Source: Planctomycetota bacterium | GTDB taxonomy: Bacteria > Planctomycetota > B15-G4 | Assembly: GCA_029259745.1 (NCBI GenBank) | Contig: JAJDEO010000019.1 | Span: 1 to 60,225, forward strand | Direction: 5' to 3' | Length of the DNA stretch: 60,225 bases | Part shown: positions 1 to 10,720 of the stretch, in pieces | Position numbering within the stretch: the stretch's first letter is position 1 | Layout: each line of letters begins with the position of its first letter | The notes under the pieces: model-generated | Told to the model about the DNA's origin: nothing | The model's input: only the letters and a program-made list of their open reading frames with translations | Database searches by the model: none | Made by a program: the position numbers and the translations under genes

Positions 1-35
1 ACTTCACGGCGCCGCACAAAACGCCACGCGATCCC
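1..35 (+). repeat. 35-base accessory module of dispersed repeat, left-edge copy
   Basis: Aligns without gaps to 34218-34252, 28 of 35 bases identical, both starting ACTTCACG and ending CGCCACGCGATCCC. At copy B the module follows the core repeat by about 84 bases. Here it precedes core copy A by 70 bases, so it may be the tail of another repeat lying left of the window. Confidence 0.4.
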
Positions 36-105
36 CTGATCGCCAAGAGCCGTGCCCGAGCCGCGACGTCGTCGTCGACGCGCAACGGCGCACAAGCACA
101 AAAGA

Positions 106-207
106 CCACCTGAACCGAACGCCCAACCGGCACCACCCGTCCCCGAGGATCAACGATCCCACGCGCCCTCCAGGTCACAACGACCGAACCTCCGCCCCAA
201 GCACAAC
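106..207 (+). repeat. Dispersed intergenic repeat, copy A
   Basis: One of three similar ~103-base units (others 34031-34134 and 59977-60079). All three begin CCACCTG, share the exact 18-mer GTCCCCGAGGATCAACGA (here 139-156), share the 14-mer CGACCGAACCTCCG starting exactly 42 bases after the 18-mer start (here 181-194), and have GCACAAC or GCACCAC 62 bases after it. Reading frames are interrupted differently in each copy, so the conservation is at DNA or RNA level. Confidence 0.75.
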
Positions 208-315
208 TCCCCCACACCCACCGCCCGAAGAGCCCCCCCGTCCCCGCCCGGCCCCCCCCGAGCCGGGGGTCGTCGACGACCCGCGGCGGACAAGCACAGC
301 CCCCCGTGCCAGCCT

Positions 316-2010
316 TCACCCCTCCTTCGCCGCCCCCTCCTTCGTCATCTCCTCGTCCCGCAGCTCACGCCGCAACGTCTTCATCATCGCGCTCTTCGGC
401 AACGATTCGCGAAACTCGATCGCGCGCGGCACCTTGTATGCCGCGAGGCGTTCCTTGCACCACGCGCGCAGCTCCTTGTCGCTGACGGTCTTGCCTTTGC
501 ACAGCACCACGAACGCCTTGACCGTCTCGCCGAGACGCCGGTCGGGGAGCCCGATCGTGCAAGCTTCATCGACGGCATCGTGCTCCATCAAGACGTCGTC
601 GACCTCGTCGGGATAGACGTTGTAACCACCCGTCACGATCATGTCCTTCTTGCGCCCGACGATCGCGAAGTAGCCGTCCTCGTCCATGACCGCCAGGTCG
701 CCGGTATGCAGCCAACCGTCGCGCAGACAGTTCGCCGTCTCGTCGTCGCGGCCGAGGTAGCCGGCCATCACCTGCGGGCCGCGGATGAGCAGCTCGCCTT
801 CGCTGCCCGGCTCCACCTCCGTGTTCGGGTCGTCGATCCCCACGATGCGGCAGTCAGTCTGGGAGACGGGCATGCCGATCGAGCCTTCCTTCTTCCTGCC
901 GCCGAAGGGATTGCAGTGCGTGACCGGCGAGGTCTCGGTGAGCCCGAAGCCTTCGATGATCGTTGCACCCGTGAGCTCTTGGAAGCGCCGCGCCGTATCG
1001 GTGGGCAGCGGCGCCGATCCCGAAAAGCAGCCCTTCACGCTCGTGATGTCGACCGAGTCGATTCCAGGGTGCGTGTTGATCGCGTGGAACATCGCGGGCA
1101 CAGCCGGCAGGATCGACACGCGGTTCTTCGCGATCACGCCGATCATGGCCCCCGTGTCGCGCGGGTTGGGGACGATCGCGATCGCGGCGCCGACAGACAC
1201 CGAGAAGTTGATGCAGACGGAGAGCCCGAAGACGTGGAAGAACGGCAGGGCGGCGAGGATCACCTCCTTGCCAGGCTCGACGATGTGCAACCACGCGCGC
1301 AGCTGCTGGATGTTCGCGGAGATGTTGCCGTGCGTCAGCATCGCGCCCTTGCTCACGCCCGTCGTTCCGCCGGTGTACTGCACGACCGCGACGTCCTCGG
1401 GTGACACATCGGCCATCGCAGCGGTTGCGCCCGTTGCCACGATGTCGGCGAAGCGGTGCACGTCACTCGCCGCGGGAACATCAGCGACGAGAGGCGGCGT
1501 CTGACGCTTGAGCTTCCAACGTGCCGGAATCCGCAGGTACCAGGGCAGCGCATCGGGGATCGACGCGACGATCACGTGCTTGATCGGCACGCGATCGCGC
1601 ACGCCGGCGACCTTGTGGTAGAGGAAGTCGGTCGTGACGACGACCTCGCAGTTCGAGTCCGTCCATTGATGCTCGATCTCGCGCGCGGTGTAGAGCGGAT
1701 TCGTCATCACGACCTGGGCACCGACCCACATCGCCCCGTAGAACGCGATCACGGCCTGCGGCAAGTTCGGCATCTGGATCGCGATGCGCGTGCCCTTCGT
1801 CACACCGAGTTTCGTGAGCCCGGCCGCGAAAGCCTGCACCTGCGCACCGAGCTCGGCGTAGCTCGTGGTGACACCCTGGAAGATGATCGCCGGACGCTCG
1901 GCGTAGCGCTGCATGCCCTGTTCGAGGTAGCGCGCCAGGGGCTGGATCTCGAACTCGAGACTCGGTGACACCTCGGAGTCGTAGTGCGCGTGCCAGGGTC
2001 TGCCGTCCAT
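316..2010 (-). CDS. fadD: Long-chain fatty-acid--CoA ligase (FadD type)
   Basis: Predicted to activate free fatty acids with ATP and CoA to acyl-CoA, feeding the beta-oxidation enzymes encoded just upstream. About 564 residues, normal for FadD. The ANL-family AMP/phosphate loop YTGGTTGVSKGAM is at about 212-224. The EGFGLTETSP adenine-site motif lies mid-protein, and GRKKDMIVTGGYNVYP marks the hinge to the C-terminal lid. The catalytic Lys is in KSAMMKTLRREL about 20 residues from the C terminus. I start at 2010 (MDGRPWHAHY) because the open frame to 2094 overlaps the thiolase gene and the added residues are not family-like; AGAAG lies just upstream. Last gene of the leftward fadN-fadA-fadD operon, 40 bases after fadA. 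Chain-length specificity cannot be read from sequence. Confidence 0.93.
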   Translation of the reverse strand: MDGRPWHAHYDSEVSPSLEFEIQPLARYLEQGMQRYAERPAIIFQGVTTSYAELGAQVQAFAAGLTKLGVTKGTRIAIQMPNLPQAVIAFYGAMWVGAQVVMTNPLYTAREIEHQWTDSNCEVVVTTDFLYHKVAGVRDRVPIKHVIVASIPDALPWYLRIPARWKLKRQTPPLVADVPAASDVHRFADIVATGATAAMADVSPEDVAVVQYTGGTTGVSKGAMLTHGNISANIQQLRAWLHIVEPGKEVILAALPFFHVFGLSVCINFSVSVGAAIAIVPNPRDTGAMIGVIAKNRVSILPAVPAMFHAINTHPGIDSVDITSVKGCFSGSAPLPTDTARRFQELTGATIIEGFGLTETSPVTHCNPFGGRKKEGSIGMPVSQTDCRIVGIDDPNTEVEPGSEGELLIRGPQVMAGYLGRDDETANCLRDGWLHTGDLAVMDEDGYFAIVGRKKDMIVTGGYNVYPDEVDDVLMEHDAVDEACTIGLPDRRLGETVKAFVVLCKGKTVSDKELRAWCKERLAAYKVPRAIEFRESLPKSAMMKTLRRELRDEEMTKEGAAKEG

Positions 2011-2050
2011 CGTGTCTTCTCGGAAGAATCGAGTGTGTGAGCGTGCCGCT

Positions 2051-3238
2051 TCAGGTGAGGCGCTCGAAGATGCCTGCGGCGCCCATTCCTCCACCGACGC
2101 ACATCGACACGACGCCGTGCTTGGCGCCGCGCCGCGTCATCTCCGCGAGGAGCGAGACGCTGAGCCGCGCGCCCGTCGCGCCGAGCGGGTGACCGAGGGC
2201 GATTGCCCCGCCGTTGACGTTGAGCTTGTCGTCGGGGATCTGGAGTTCACGCGCGACCGGGATCGCCTGGGCTGCGAACGCCTCGTTGATCTCGAAGAGG
2301 TCGACCTGGCCGAGGTGGAGTCCGTTGCGCCCGAGCGCCGTGGGGATCGCGTCGATCGGCCCGATGCCCATGATCTCCGGCGGCACACCGATGACGGCGT
2401 AGCCCACGAAGCGCGCGATCGGCTCGAGCCCCATGCTCTTCGCACGCCCCGCCTCCATGACGACCACCGCGGCCGCCCCGTCACTGGTCTGCGACGAGTT
2501 GCCGGCCGTCACCGTCCCACCAGCGCGGAACGCCGGGCGTAGCTTGCCGAGCGCCTCGATCGACGTGTCCGCGCGCGGACCTTCGTCGGCCGCAACCGTA
2601 CGCCGCGCCGTCACGAAGGCGCCGACCTTGCGTGGGTCGGGCTGCGTCACCTTGACCTCGATGGGAACGATCTCTTCGTCAAAACGACCTTCACGCTGCG
2701 CGTCGAGCGCTCGCTGGTGACTGCGCAACGCGAACGCGTCCTGCTCCTCGCGCGCGATCTTGTACTGCTTCGCGACGCGCTCGGCCGTGTGTCCCATCGC
2801 GATCGCGACTTCGGGCGACTCGGCGACGAGGGTCGGGTTGGGACGGAAGACGTTGCCGGTCATCGGGACCATGCTCATCGACTCGAGCCCGCCGGCGACG
2901 ACGACGTCGATCCCGCCGCTGCGAATGCGGTCGGCCGCGATCGCGATGGCCTCGAGGCCGCTGGCGCAGAAGCGGTTCACGGTCATGCCAGGGACGCGCG
3001 CCGAAAGGCCGGCGCCGAGCGCGACCATGCGTGCGACGTTCGTGCCCTGTTGCGCTTCGGGGAATGCGCAGCCGAGCACGACGTCGTCGACGTGGTGGGC
3101 TTCGAGCCCCTCGGCGCGCTGCATGGCGGCTTGCACGGCGGCGATGGCGAGGTCGTCGGGGCGCGTCGTGGCGAAGGCGCCGCGATGGCTGCGCGCGACG
3201 GGCGTGCGCGCGATGCTGACGATGACGGCGTCTCTCAT
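2051..3238 (-). CDS. fadA: Acetyl-CoA acyltransferase / thiolase (beta-oxidation)
   Basis: Thiolytic cleavage of 3-ketoacyl-CoA to acetyl-CoA plus shortened acyl-CoA. 395 residues, full family length. Nucleophilic Cys91 is in [10 protein letters not shown], the active-site His350 in [12 protein letters not shown], and the second Cys380 in [11 protein letters not shown], so the catalytic set is complete. GGAG lies about eight bases before the ATG. Sits 34 bases after the fadN stop and 40 before fadD, so co-transcription is likely. Partner of the upstream multifunctional enzyme; together they would form the trifunctional beta-oxidation core. A biosynthetic acetoacetyl-CoA thiolase is the alternative, but the fad context favours degradation. 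Confidence 0.94.
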   Translation of the reverse strand: MRDAVIVSIARTPVARSHRGAFATTRPDDLAIAAVQAAMQRAEGLEAHHVDDVVLGCAFPEAQQGTNVARMVALGAGLSARVPGMTVNRFCASGLEAIAIAADRIRSGGIDVVVAGGLESMSMVPMTGNVFRPNPTLVAESPEVAIAMGHTAERVAKQYKIAREEQDAFALRSHQRALDAQREGRFDEEIVPIEVKVTQPDPRKVGAFVTARRTVAADEGPRADTSIEALGKLRPAFRAGGTVTAGNSSQTSDGAAAVVVMEAGRAKSMGLEPIARFVGYAVIGVPPEIMGIGPIDAIPTALGRNGLHLGQVDLFEINEAFAAQAIPVARELQIPDDKLNVNGGAIALGHPLGATGARLSVSLLAEMTRRGAKHGVVSMCVGGGMGAAGIFERLT

Positions 3239-3272
3239 GACGCAACTCCGGGGTTGTGTGCGTGCGTGATCA

Positions 3273-5738
3273 TCAGTTGCGTAGCGGCTTGCCGGTTTTC
3301 AGCAGATGTTCCATGCGCTCCTGGGTCGCTTCCTCACCGCAGAGGGCCAGGAACGATTCGCGCTCGAGTTCGAGCAGGTGCTGCTCCGAGACGCGCCCGC
3401 CGGCCGACAGCGAGCCGCCGCAGAGCACGTGCCCGAGGTGCGTCCCGACGACGGTGTCGTGCTTCGACACCTGGCGTCCCTCGGCCATGTTCCAGAGCCC
3501 GACGCGCAGTGCAGCCTCGCCGGGTTCCCCGAGCACGCGGATGTCGCGCCGCGCGTCCGGCGGGCGATAGCCGAGCTCGTCGAGCATGACGACGAGCGTG
3601 CGCGCGTCATGCAGCAGGTGATCAGTGTTCATGACGACGCGATCGTGCGGCGCGAGGAAGCCGAGCTGGCGAGCCTCGACGGCGCTGGTCGCGACGCGCC
3701 CCATGCCCACGACGCCGAAGATCTCCTGCAACACCGGCAGCAGATCGATGCCCTGCGTGCGCGGGAGCCGCTCGTCGTAGCGCCGCAACATCTCCTTGCA
3801 GCCGCCGCCCGCCGGGATCAGCCCGGCGCCCACCTCGACGAGGCCGATGTAGGTTTCAGCGGCCGCGCAGATCGCGTCGCCGGCCAGGGAGATCTCGCAA
3901 CCACCTCCCAGCGTGCGACCGCGCGGCGCAACCACGACCGGCACGCTCGCGAAGCGCAGCCGCTGGTTGAGGTCCTGAAAGCCCTTCACCATCGCGTCGA
4001 CCTGGTCGAACGCGCCTTGCTTGATCGCACCGAGCACCATGTGCAGGTTCGCACCGGCGCTGAAGTCGGCTTCTTCGTTGCCGATCACGAGACCGCGGTA
4101 GCGCTGCTCGACGAGTTCGATGCTGCGCAGCAAGCCGTCGGCGACACCGCCGGTGATCGTGTTCATCTTCGTTCGGAAGGCGAAGCAGGCGACGCCGTCA
4201 CCGAGATCGTGGAGCGCCGCGTCAGGCGTCTCGAAGATGACGGGGCAATCGCCGAGTTGCAGCGTGCGTGCGCGGGGAGCGACGGGCGTTCGAGCAGCGG
4301 CCGCGACCGAGTAGGCGAGACGCGTGCCGTCACTGTCGCGAGTCTCGAACGACTCGGCGCCGGACGCGAGCAGCGCCCGCACGACAGCGGGCACGTCGCG
4401 CCCTTCGCTGCGCAACCGCGTGACGCAGTCCTTCACGCCGAGGATGTCCCAGAGTTCGAAGGGTCCGTGTTCCCAACCGAAGCCCCAGCGCATGGCACGG
4501 TCGACGGCCACGACGTCATCCGCGATGTCGGTCAACACGTCAGCCGCGTAGACCATCGACGCCGAGAGCACACCCCACACGACGTCGCTCGCGAAGGCCG
4601 CCTCGCGCACGTCGGGCGTCTTGCCTTCGGGCCACCCCTCGCCCCAGACGAGTGCGCGCAGCCGCGACACCGTGTCGGGCAGCGCCTGCACGCCTGCAAA
4701 CACGCTGGCACCGCGCACCGGCGGCGCCGGACGATGGGCCAGTCCGGCGACGTCGAGTTCGAGAATCATGCGCGAGCCATCGGCCTGGTCGACCTTGCGG
4801 TAGAAACCCTGGCCGGTCTTCTCGCCGAGCAGCTTGCGCTCGAGCATCGCGCCGAGGAACGCCGGCGGGTCGAGCGAGGCACGCGCGGGGTCGTCGGGCA
4901 GCGAGTTGCGCAGGTTGTCGACGACGTGCATGAGGACGTCGAGACCGACGAGGTCGGCCGTGCGGAACGTGGCGCTGCGCTGGCGCCCGATCAGCGGCCC
5001 CGTCCACGTGTCGACCTCGGTGACGGAGAGCCCGTGGCGCTCCATGACCTCGAGTGTCTGCAGGAACCCCACGATGCCGATGCGGTTCGCGATGAAGTTC
5101 GGCGTGTCCTTGGCGACCACCACGCCTTTGCCCAGGCGACGCTCGCAGACCTCCGTGATCCGCTCGACGACGGCAGGCGTCGTGTCTGGTCCGGCCACGA
5201 TCTCGAGCAGGTGCAGGTAGCGCGGCGGGTTGAAGAAGTGCGTGACGACGAAGCGACTGCGCAGAGCCTCGGGCAAGGCGGCCGAGAGCGCCGCGGCCGA
5301 GAGGCCCGACGTGTTGCTCGAGACGATCGCGTGCGCACCGAGGTGCTCGCCGACGCGCGCGAACAACGAACGCTTGATGTCGATGTCCTCGACGACGGCC
5401 TCGATGACCCAGTCGCACTGCGCGATCTTCGGGAGGTCGTCGTCTAAGTTCCCGATCACGATGCGTGAAGCGTCGTCGGGCACGAAGAACGCTGCCGGAA
5501 GGCGTCGGTTCGGGTTCTGGAGAAGCGCGCCGATGGCCCCTGCCGCGCGGCGGCTGGCGACGCGCGGATCGTCCGCCGTCACGCCCGCGGCGGCTTCGGC
5601 GTCGCGCACCTCGTCCGACTTCATGTCGAGGAGGAGCACGGCGAAGCCCGCGTTCGCAAGGTGAGCGGCGATGCCGGCGCCCATGACGCCTGCTCCGAGC
5701 ACCGCAACGCGGCGCATCGGTGTGGTCGTGTCGGCCAT
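3273..5738 (-). CDS. fadN: 3-hydroxyacyl-CoA dehydrogenase / enoyl-CoA hydratase, FadN-like
   Basis: Hydrates enoyl-CoA and oxidises the resulting 3-hydroxyacyl-CoA with NAD. About 821 residues. Domain order is dehydrogenase first: Rossmann GAGVMG at 15-20, two HCDH C-terminal domains across about 200-470, then a crotonase fold at about 480-720. This matches FadN/YusL (dehydrogenase then hydratase), opposite to FadB. The crotonase part keeps the oxyanion-hole region ([10 protein letters not shown]) and both expected acidic residues ([11 protein letters not shown] and [14 protein letters not shown]). Start 5738 ([10 protein letters not shown]) is chosen because it begins just before the Rossmann strand and has AGGA about eight bases upstream; the open frame runs 25 codons further. 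First gene of the fad operon, 71 bases after the regulator gene. Confidence 0.92.
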   Translation of the reverse strand: MADTTTPMRRVAVLGAGVMGAGIAAHLANAGFAVLLLDMKSDEVRDAEAAAGVTADDPRVASRRAAGAIGALLQNPNRRLPAAFFVPDDASRIVIGNLDDDLPKIAQCDWVIEAVVEDIDIKRSLFARVGEHLGAHAIVSSNTSGLSAAALSAALPEALRSRFVVTHFFNPPRYLHLLEIVAGPDTTPAVVERITEVCERRLGKGVVVAKDTPNFIANRIGIVGFLQTLEVMERHGLSVTEVDTWTGPLIGRQRSATFRTADLVGLDVLMHVVDNLRNSLPDDPARASLDPPAFLGAMLERKLLGEKTGQGFYRKVDQADGSRMILELDVAGLAHRPAPPVRGASVFAGVQALPDTVSRLRALVWGEGWPEGKTPDVREAAFASDVVWGVLSASMVYAADVLTDIADDVVAVDRAMRWGFGWEHGPFELWDILGVKDCVTRLRSEGRDVPAVVRALLASGAESFETRDSDGTRLAYSVAAAARTPVAPRARTLQLGDCPVIFETPDAALHDLGDGVACFAFRTKMNTITGGVADGLLRSIELVEQRYRGLVIGNEEADFSAGANLHMVLGAIKQGAFDQVDAMVKGFQDLNQRLRFASVPVVVAPRGRTLGGGCEISLAGDAICAAAETYIGLVEVGAGLIPAGGGCKEMLRRYDERLPRTQGIDLLPVLQEIFGVVGMGRVATSAVEARQLGFLAPHDRVVMNTDHLLHDARTLVVMLDELGYRPPDARRDIRVLGEPGEAALRVGLWNMAEGRQVSKHDTVVGTHLGHVLCGGSLSAGGRVSEQHLLELERESFLALCGEEATQERMEHLLKTGKPLRN

Positions 5739-5809
5739 CTCGAGATCCTGTCGGCTGCTGTGAGGGTTCGGGGACGCATCGTAATGACGCGCCGCACCGA
5801 TACGAGACA

Positions 5810-7249
5810 TCAACGGCGTCGCCGACGCTTCGGAGGCGCAGGCTCGGCGGCGAAGAACGACGTGTGGCGCACGTTCTCATCGACAGTGAAGCCCTGCTGC
5901 ATGGGAGGAAACGCCCGCTGACTGCACTCGATCCGCTCACAGAGGCGGCACGTGGTGCCGATCGGCTCGGCCGCCACGCCGTCCCTCAGGTCGACGCCGT
6001 CGGCATAGACCAGCTTGCTCGCGTGCTCGATTCCGCAGCCAAGGCCGAGCGCGAAGCGCGTCTGGGCGCGCCCGTAGCCGCCCCCCTCGCGCCGAATGGT
6101 GCGCGCGATGCAGAAGAAGCGGTCCCCGTTGTCCATCTGCGAGAGCTGCGTCTGGATGAACCCCGGCTGCAGGAACGACGAGAAGACGTTCCAGCGCGGA
6201 CAGGCACCCCCGAAGCGCGCGAACTGGATCCCCGAGCCGCTGAAGCGCTTCGAGATGTTTCCGGCGATGTCGACGCGGATCATGTGGAACGGCACGCCCT
6301 TGTGACCCCGGCGGCTCAGGGTCGTGAGGCGGTGGCAGACCTGCTCGAAGCTCGTGCGGAAGCGGTGACCGAGGCGCTCGACGTCGTAACGCATCGCCTC
6401 GGCGGCATCGAGAAACGGCTCGTAGGGCATGAGGACCGCGCCGGCGAAGGCGTTGGCGAGCGCCACGCGTCCGAGCGCACGTGCCTCGGGCGTCGACAGC
6501 TCGGCGACGAGATCGTCGAAGAGATCACCGTGAGCGAGGAGCCCGAGCTGGTGCGCGAGTTGGAAGTTGCGGCTGCGCGGGGCGAGCGACTCGGAGAGCA
6601 GCAGCCGCCGCTTCTTCGGATCGTAGCGACGCATCGGCGCGTGGCCCGAGTCGTCGGAGACCACTTCCGTCTCGACGCCGAAGCGCGCCGAGAGCGCCGT
6701 GCGGAGTCCGCCTCCGAGCCCTCCGCTGTCGAGCTCATCGCCCCAATCCTCGGCCGCCGTCTCGATCTTCGGGAAGTGATTCTTCGCGGCCTGAATGAAG
6801 TCGGAGACCTCTTCGGTCGGTCCCCGAATCGAAGGTGGGGCGAACTCGCTGTCGCCGTGTCGGCGCTCGGCCAGCTCGCGCGCGCGGTCGCGTTGATCGC
6901 GGAAGGCGCGGTAGAGCTTGAGGACGGCGCGCGCAAACACGGGTGACGTCTGCACCGCGTCGTCGACCTCGTCGCGCGTCACACCGTCGCCGTCGAAGAG
7001 CATGTCGCCGAAGACCTCGCTGAGCTCCGTGGTGAGCCGCTGGTCGTCGGTGGCGAGGGCCTGGACCTCGTCTCCGAAGAGCTGACTGAGCTTGAGCAGC
7101 ACGGGCACAGTCAGCGCCCGCTGGTTGTGCTCGATGAGGTTCAGGTAGCTGGGCGAAATCTCGAGGCGAGACGCAAGTTCGGCCTGGCTCAAGCCATGGC
7201 GCTTGCGAAGACGACGAATGCGAGGGCCGACGAGGGTTTTGCGTGCCAT
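5810..7249 (-). CDS. RamB/ScfR-type XRE-family regulator of short-chain acyl metabolism
   Basis: Probable repressor or activator sensing short-chain acyl metabolites. 479 residues. N-terminal XRE helix-turn-helix at about 8-62 (GLSQAELASRLEISPSYLNL). A central IrrE/DUF955-like segment follows, then the ScfR C-terminal domain with cysteines at 434, 437 and 442 (CRLCERIECSQRAFPP), a metal-site-like signature typical of this family. It ends in a basic tail. Start 7249 has GGAGAG about nine bases upstream; the longer frame to 7297 is less family-like. In actinobacteria RamB controls the glyoxylate-shunt genes and acetate metabolism. Here the gene lies between fadN-A-D (same strand) and divergent aceB-aceA, so both are the obvious targets. 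Its stop is 71 bases before fadN, so it may be co-transcribed with the fad genes. Confidence 0.88.
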   Translation of the reverse strand: MARKTLVGPRIRRLRKRHGLSQAELASRLEISPSYLNLIEHNQRALTVPVLLKLSQLFGDEVQALATDDQRLTTELSEVFGDMLFDGDGVTRDEVDDAVQTSPVFARAVLKLYRAFRDQRDRARELAERRHGDSEFAPPSIRGPTEEVSDFIQAAKNHFPKIETAAEDWGDELDSGGLGGGLRTALSARFGVETEVVSDDSGHAPMRRYDPKKRRLLLSESLAPRSRNFQLAHQLGLLAHGDLFDDLVAELSTPEARALGRVALANAFAGAVLMPYEPFLDAAEAMRYDVERLGHRFRTSFEQVCHRLTTLSRRGHKGVPFHMIRVDIAGNISKRFSGSGIQFARFGGACPRWNVFSSFLQPGFIQTQLSQMDNGDRFFCIARTIRREGGGYGRAQTRFALGLGCGIEHASKLVYADGVDLRDGVAAEPIGTTCRLCERIECSQRAFPPMQQGFTVDENVRHTSFFAAEPAPPKRRRRR

Positions 7250-7477
7250 GCGTGCGCACTCTCCGGGGCGAGGAGGCCATCTGGTCGGAACACGCACCGC
7301 GTGCTCTTCACATTATTTACAACATCACAACTTACACCAAGAACCTCCGATACATCGTTACACCTTTATTTGCAGAGCTTTGTTGACGATTCGCGGGAAT
7401 GTTGAAGACTTCGTTCTTGTGAAGCGTGCAATCCCGAGAGGCCTCCACGGTCTCAGCTCGAGCCACTTGGAACACTC
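7250..7477. promoter_or_regulatory. Divergent control region between RamB-like gene and aceB
   Basis: 228 bases separating divergent starts. About 7305-7410 is conspicuously A+T-rich against the >65% GC surroundings, as expected for promoters and operators. A TTGACG at 7383-7388 could be a -35 box facing aceB, but no good -10 follows at 16-18 bases. TTTGCA at 7369-7374 resembles the TTTGC core I recall for RamB operators. These are suggestions only; no motif scan was possible. Confidence 0.5.
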
Positions 7478-9103
<1,626 letters not shown>

Positions 9104-9162
9104 TCCGCGCACCCAACTCACTCTCTCTCTCCATCTCCCCCAAGCACCATCGAGGACGCACC

Positions 9163-10443
9163 ATGACGGGCACGAACAACGGCAACGGACACGTCGACGA
9201 GACAAGCGACTGGAGCGCAGAGCGCTGGACCGGCATCAAGCGCGATTACCCGCGCACGGAAGTCGAGAAGCTGCGCGGGTCGCTGCCCGTCGAACACACG
9301 CTCGCGAAGGTCGGCGCGCGTCGCCTCTGGAATCTGCTGAACACCGAGGACTACGTGCACAGCCTCGGCGCGCTCACGGGCAACCAGGCCATGCAGCAGG
9401 TGCGCGCGGGCCTGAAGGCGATCTACCTCTCAGGTTGGCAGGTTGCTGCCGATGCGAACAACGCGGGGCAGATGTACCCCGACCAATCGCTCTACCCGGT
9501 CAGCTCGGTGCCCGACGTCGTGCGTCGCATCAACCGCACACTGCAGCGCGCCGATCAGATCGACCACATGGAAGGCGGGTCGGACACGCACTGGTTCGCG
9601 CCGATCATCGCCGACGCCGAGGCTGGTTTCGGTGGACCGCTCAACGCGTTCGAGCTCATGAAGGCCATGGTCGAAGCGGGCGCCTCGGGCGTGCACTTCG
9701 AAGACCAGCTCGCGTCGGAGAAGAAGTGCGGTCACCTCGGTGGCAAAGTGCTCGTGCCGACGCAGTCGTTCATCCGCACGCTCAACGCCGCGCGCCTCGC
9801 GGCTGACGTCTCGGGCACGTCGACAGTCCTCATCGCACGCACGGACGCGCACAGCGCCAAGCTGCTCACGAGCGACGTCGACGAGCGCGACCGTCCCTTC
9901 ATCACCGGCGAGCGCACGCCCGAAGGCTTCTTCCGCATTCACGGCGGTCTCGACTGCGCCATCGCGCGCGGCAAGAGCTACGCGCCCTACGCCGATCTCA
10001 TCTGGTGCGAGACGTCGACGCCCGACCTCGCCGAGGCCAAGCGCTTCGCCGAGGAAGTCCGCGCCGACCACCCCGGCAAGCTGCTCGCCTACAACTGCAG
10101 CCCGTCGTTCAACTGGACCGCGAAGCTCGACGCCAACACGATCGCGAGCTTCCAGCGCGAGCTCGGCGCGATGGGCTACAAGTTCCAGTTCGTCACGCTG
10201 GCCGGCTTCCACAACCTCAACTTCGGCATGTTCGAACTGGCGCGGAAGTACCGCGACGCCGGCATGGCGGCCTACTCGGAGATGCAGGACGCCGAGTTCG
10301 CGGCCGAGGTCGTCGGCTACACGGCCACGCGCCACCAGCACGAGGTCGGCACGAGCTACTTCGACGCCGTGAGCAACGCCGTCTCGGCCGGCACGTCGTC
10401 GACGACGGCCATGGCCGAATCGACGGAAACCGCTCAGTTCTGA
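9163..10443 (+). CDS. aceA: Isocitrate lyase
   Basis: Splits isocitrate to succinate and glyoxylate, the first committed step of the glyoxylate shunt. 426 residues, the compact bacterial form. The catalytic KKCGH motif is at 187-191 with Cys189 as the acid/base. [19 protein letters not shown] and the downstream NCSPSFNW substrate loop are intact. GAGGAC lies about seven bases before the ATG. Second gene of the aceBA operon; a long perfect hairpin follows 33 bases after its stop. Confidence 0.96.
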   Translation: MTGTNNGNGHVDETSDWSAERWTGIKRDYPRTEVEKLRGSLPVEHTLAKVGARRLWNLLNTEDYVHSLGALTGNQAMQQVRAGLKAIYLSGWQVAADANNAGQMYPDQSLYPVSSVPDVVRRINRTLQRADQIDHMEGGSDTHWFAPIIADAEAGFGGPLNAFELMKAMVEAGASGVHFEDQLASEKKCGHLGGKVLVPTQSFIRTLNAARLAADVSGTSTVLIARTDAHSAKLLTSDVDERDRPFITGERTPEGFFRIHGGLDCAIARGKSYAPYADLIWCETSTPDLAEAKRFAEEVRADHPGKLLAYNCSPSFNWTAKLDANTIASFQRELGAMGYKFQFVTLAGFHNLNFGMFELARKYRDAGMAAYSEMQDAEFAAEVVGYTATRHQHEVGTSYFDAVSNAVSAGTSSTTAMAESTETAQF

Positions 10444-10476
10444 GCCGCCGGGCCGAACGGCCGTGCCTCTGAGCAC

Positions 10477-10520
10477 CCCGACGCCCCCACCGAGCCCGCG
10501 CGCTCGGTGGGGGCGTCGGG
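10477..10520 (+). terminator. Perfect 19-bp GC hairpin after aceA
   Basis: Arms 10477-10495 and 10502-10520 are exact inverted complements (CCCGACGCCCCCACCGAGC) with a six-base loop CCGCGC. No T-run follows, so it may act as a transcript-end stabiliser or pause hairpin rather than a classical intrinsic terminator. Position 33 bases past aceA fits an operon end. Confidence 0.65.
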
Positions 10521-10596
10521 CCGTCTACGGGCGATCGACGTGCACTCACCGGGCTGCGACCGAAGCCTGCCGGCAGCACGACGGGCCGTGGTCGTG

Positions 10597-10627
10597 TTGG
10601 CACCCCACAGCCGGCGACTGATAACGT
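10597..10627 (+). promoter_or_regulatory. Possible sigma70-like promoter for FKBP genes
   Basis: TTGGCA (10597-10602) and TAACGT (10622-10627) preceded by TG one base earlier, an extended -10. Spacing is 19, longer than ideal, and the -10 is weak. It lies 94 bases before the FKBP start. Confidence 0.3.
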
Positions 10628-10720
10628 AGAGACCACGACCCGAATCGCCCTCCCCACAGGTCACCGACCACCACGCACGGGGACGATTGCGGGTCGTGAA
10701 CGTTTCCTCGGAGCCTTTCG

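Larger units (their letters stand above)
1..315. other. Gene-free stretch at left window edge, carrying dispersed repeat
   Basis: No convincing gene. The long plus-strand open frame starting at 52 is antisense to fadD and Arg/Pro-rich, as expected from very GC-rich DNA. The stretch contains repeat copy A (106-207) and, at its very edge, a 35-base module (1-35) that also occurs 84 bases after repeat copy B. Very C-rich from about 205 to 310. It lies downstream of the fadD stop codon. Confidence 0.6.

Noticed and set aside
52..1404. 450-codon plus-strand open frame at left edge
   Set aside because: Antisense to fadD, Arg/His/Asp-rich, no domain signature; a shadow frame caused by high GC. The same holds for 3306-5447 (antisense to fadN), 7358-9205 (antisense to aceB) and 46969-49059 (antisense to TPR/ExbB genes).
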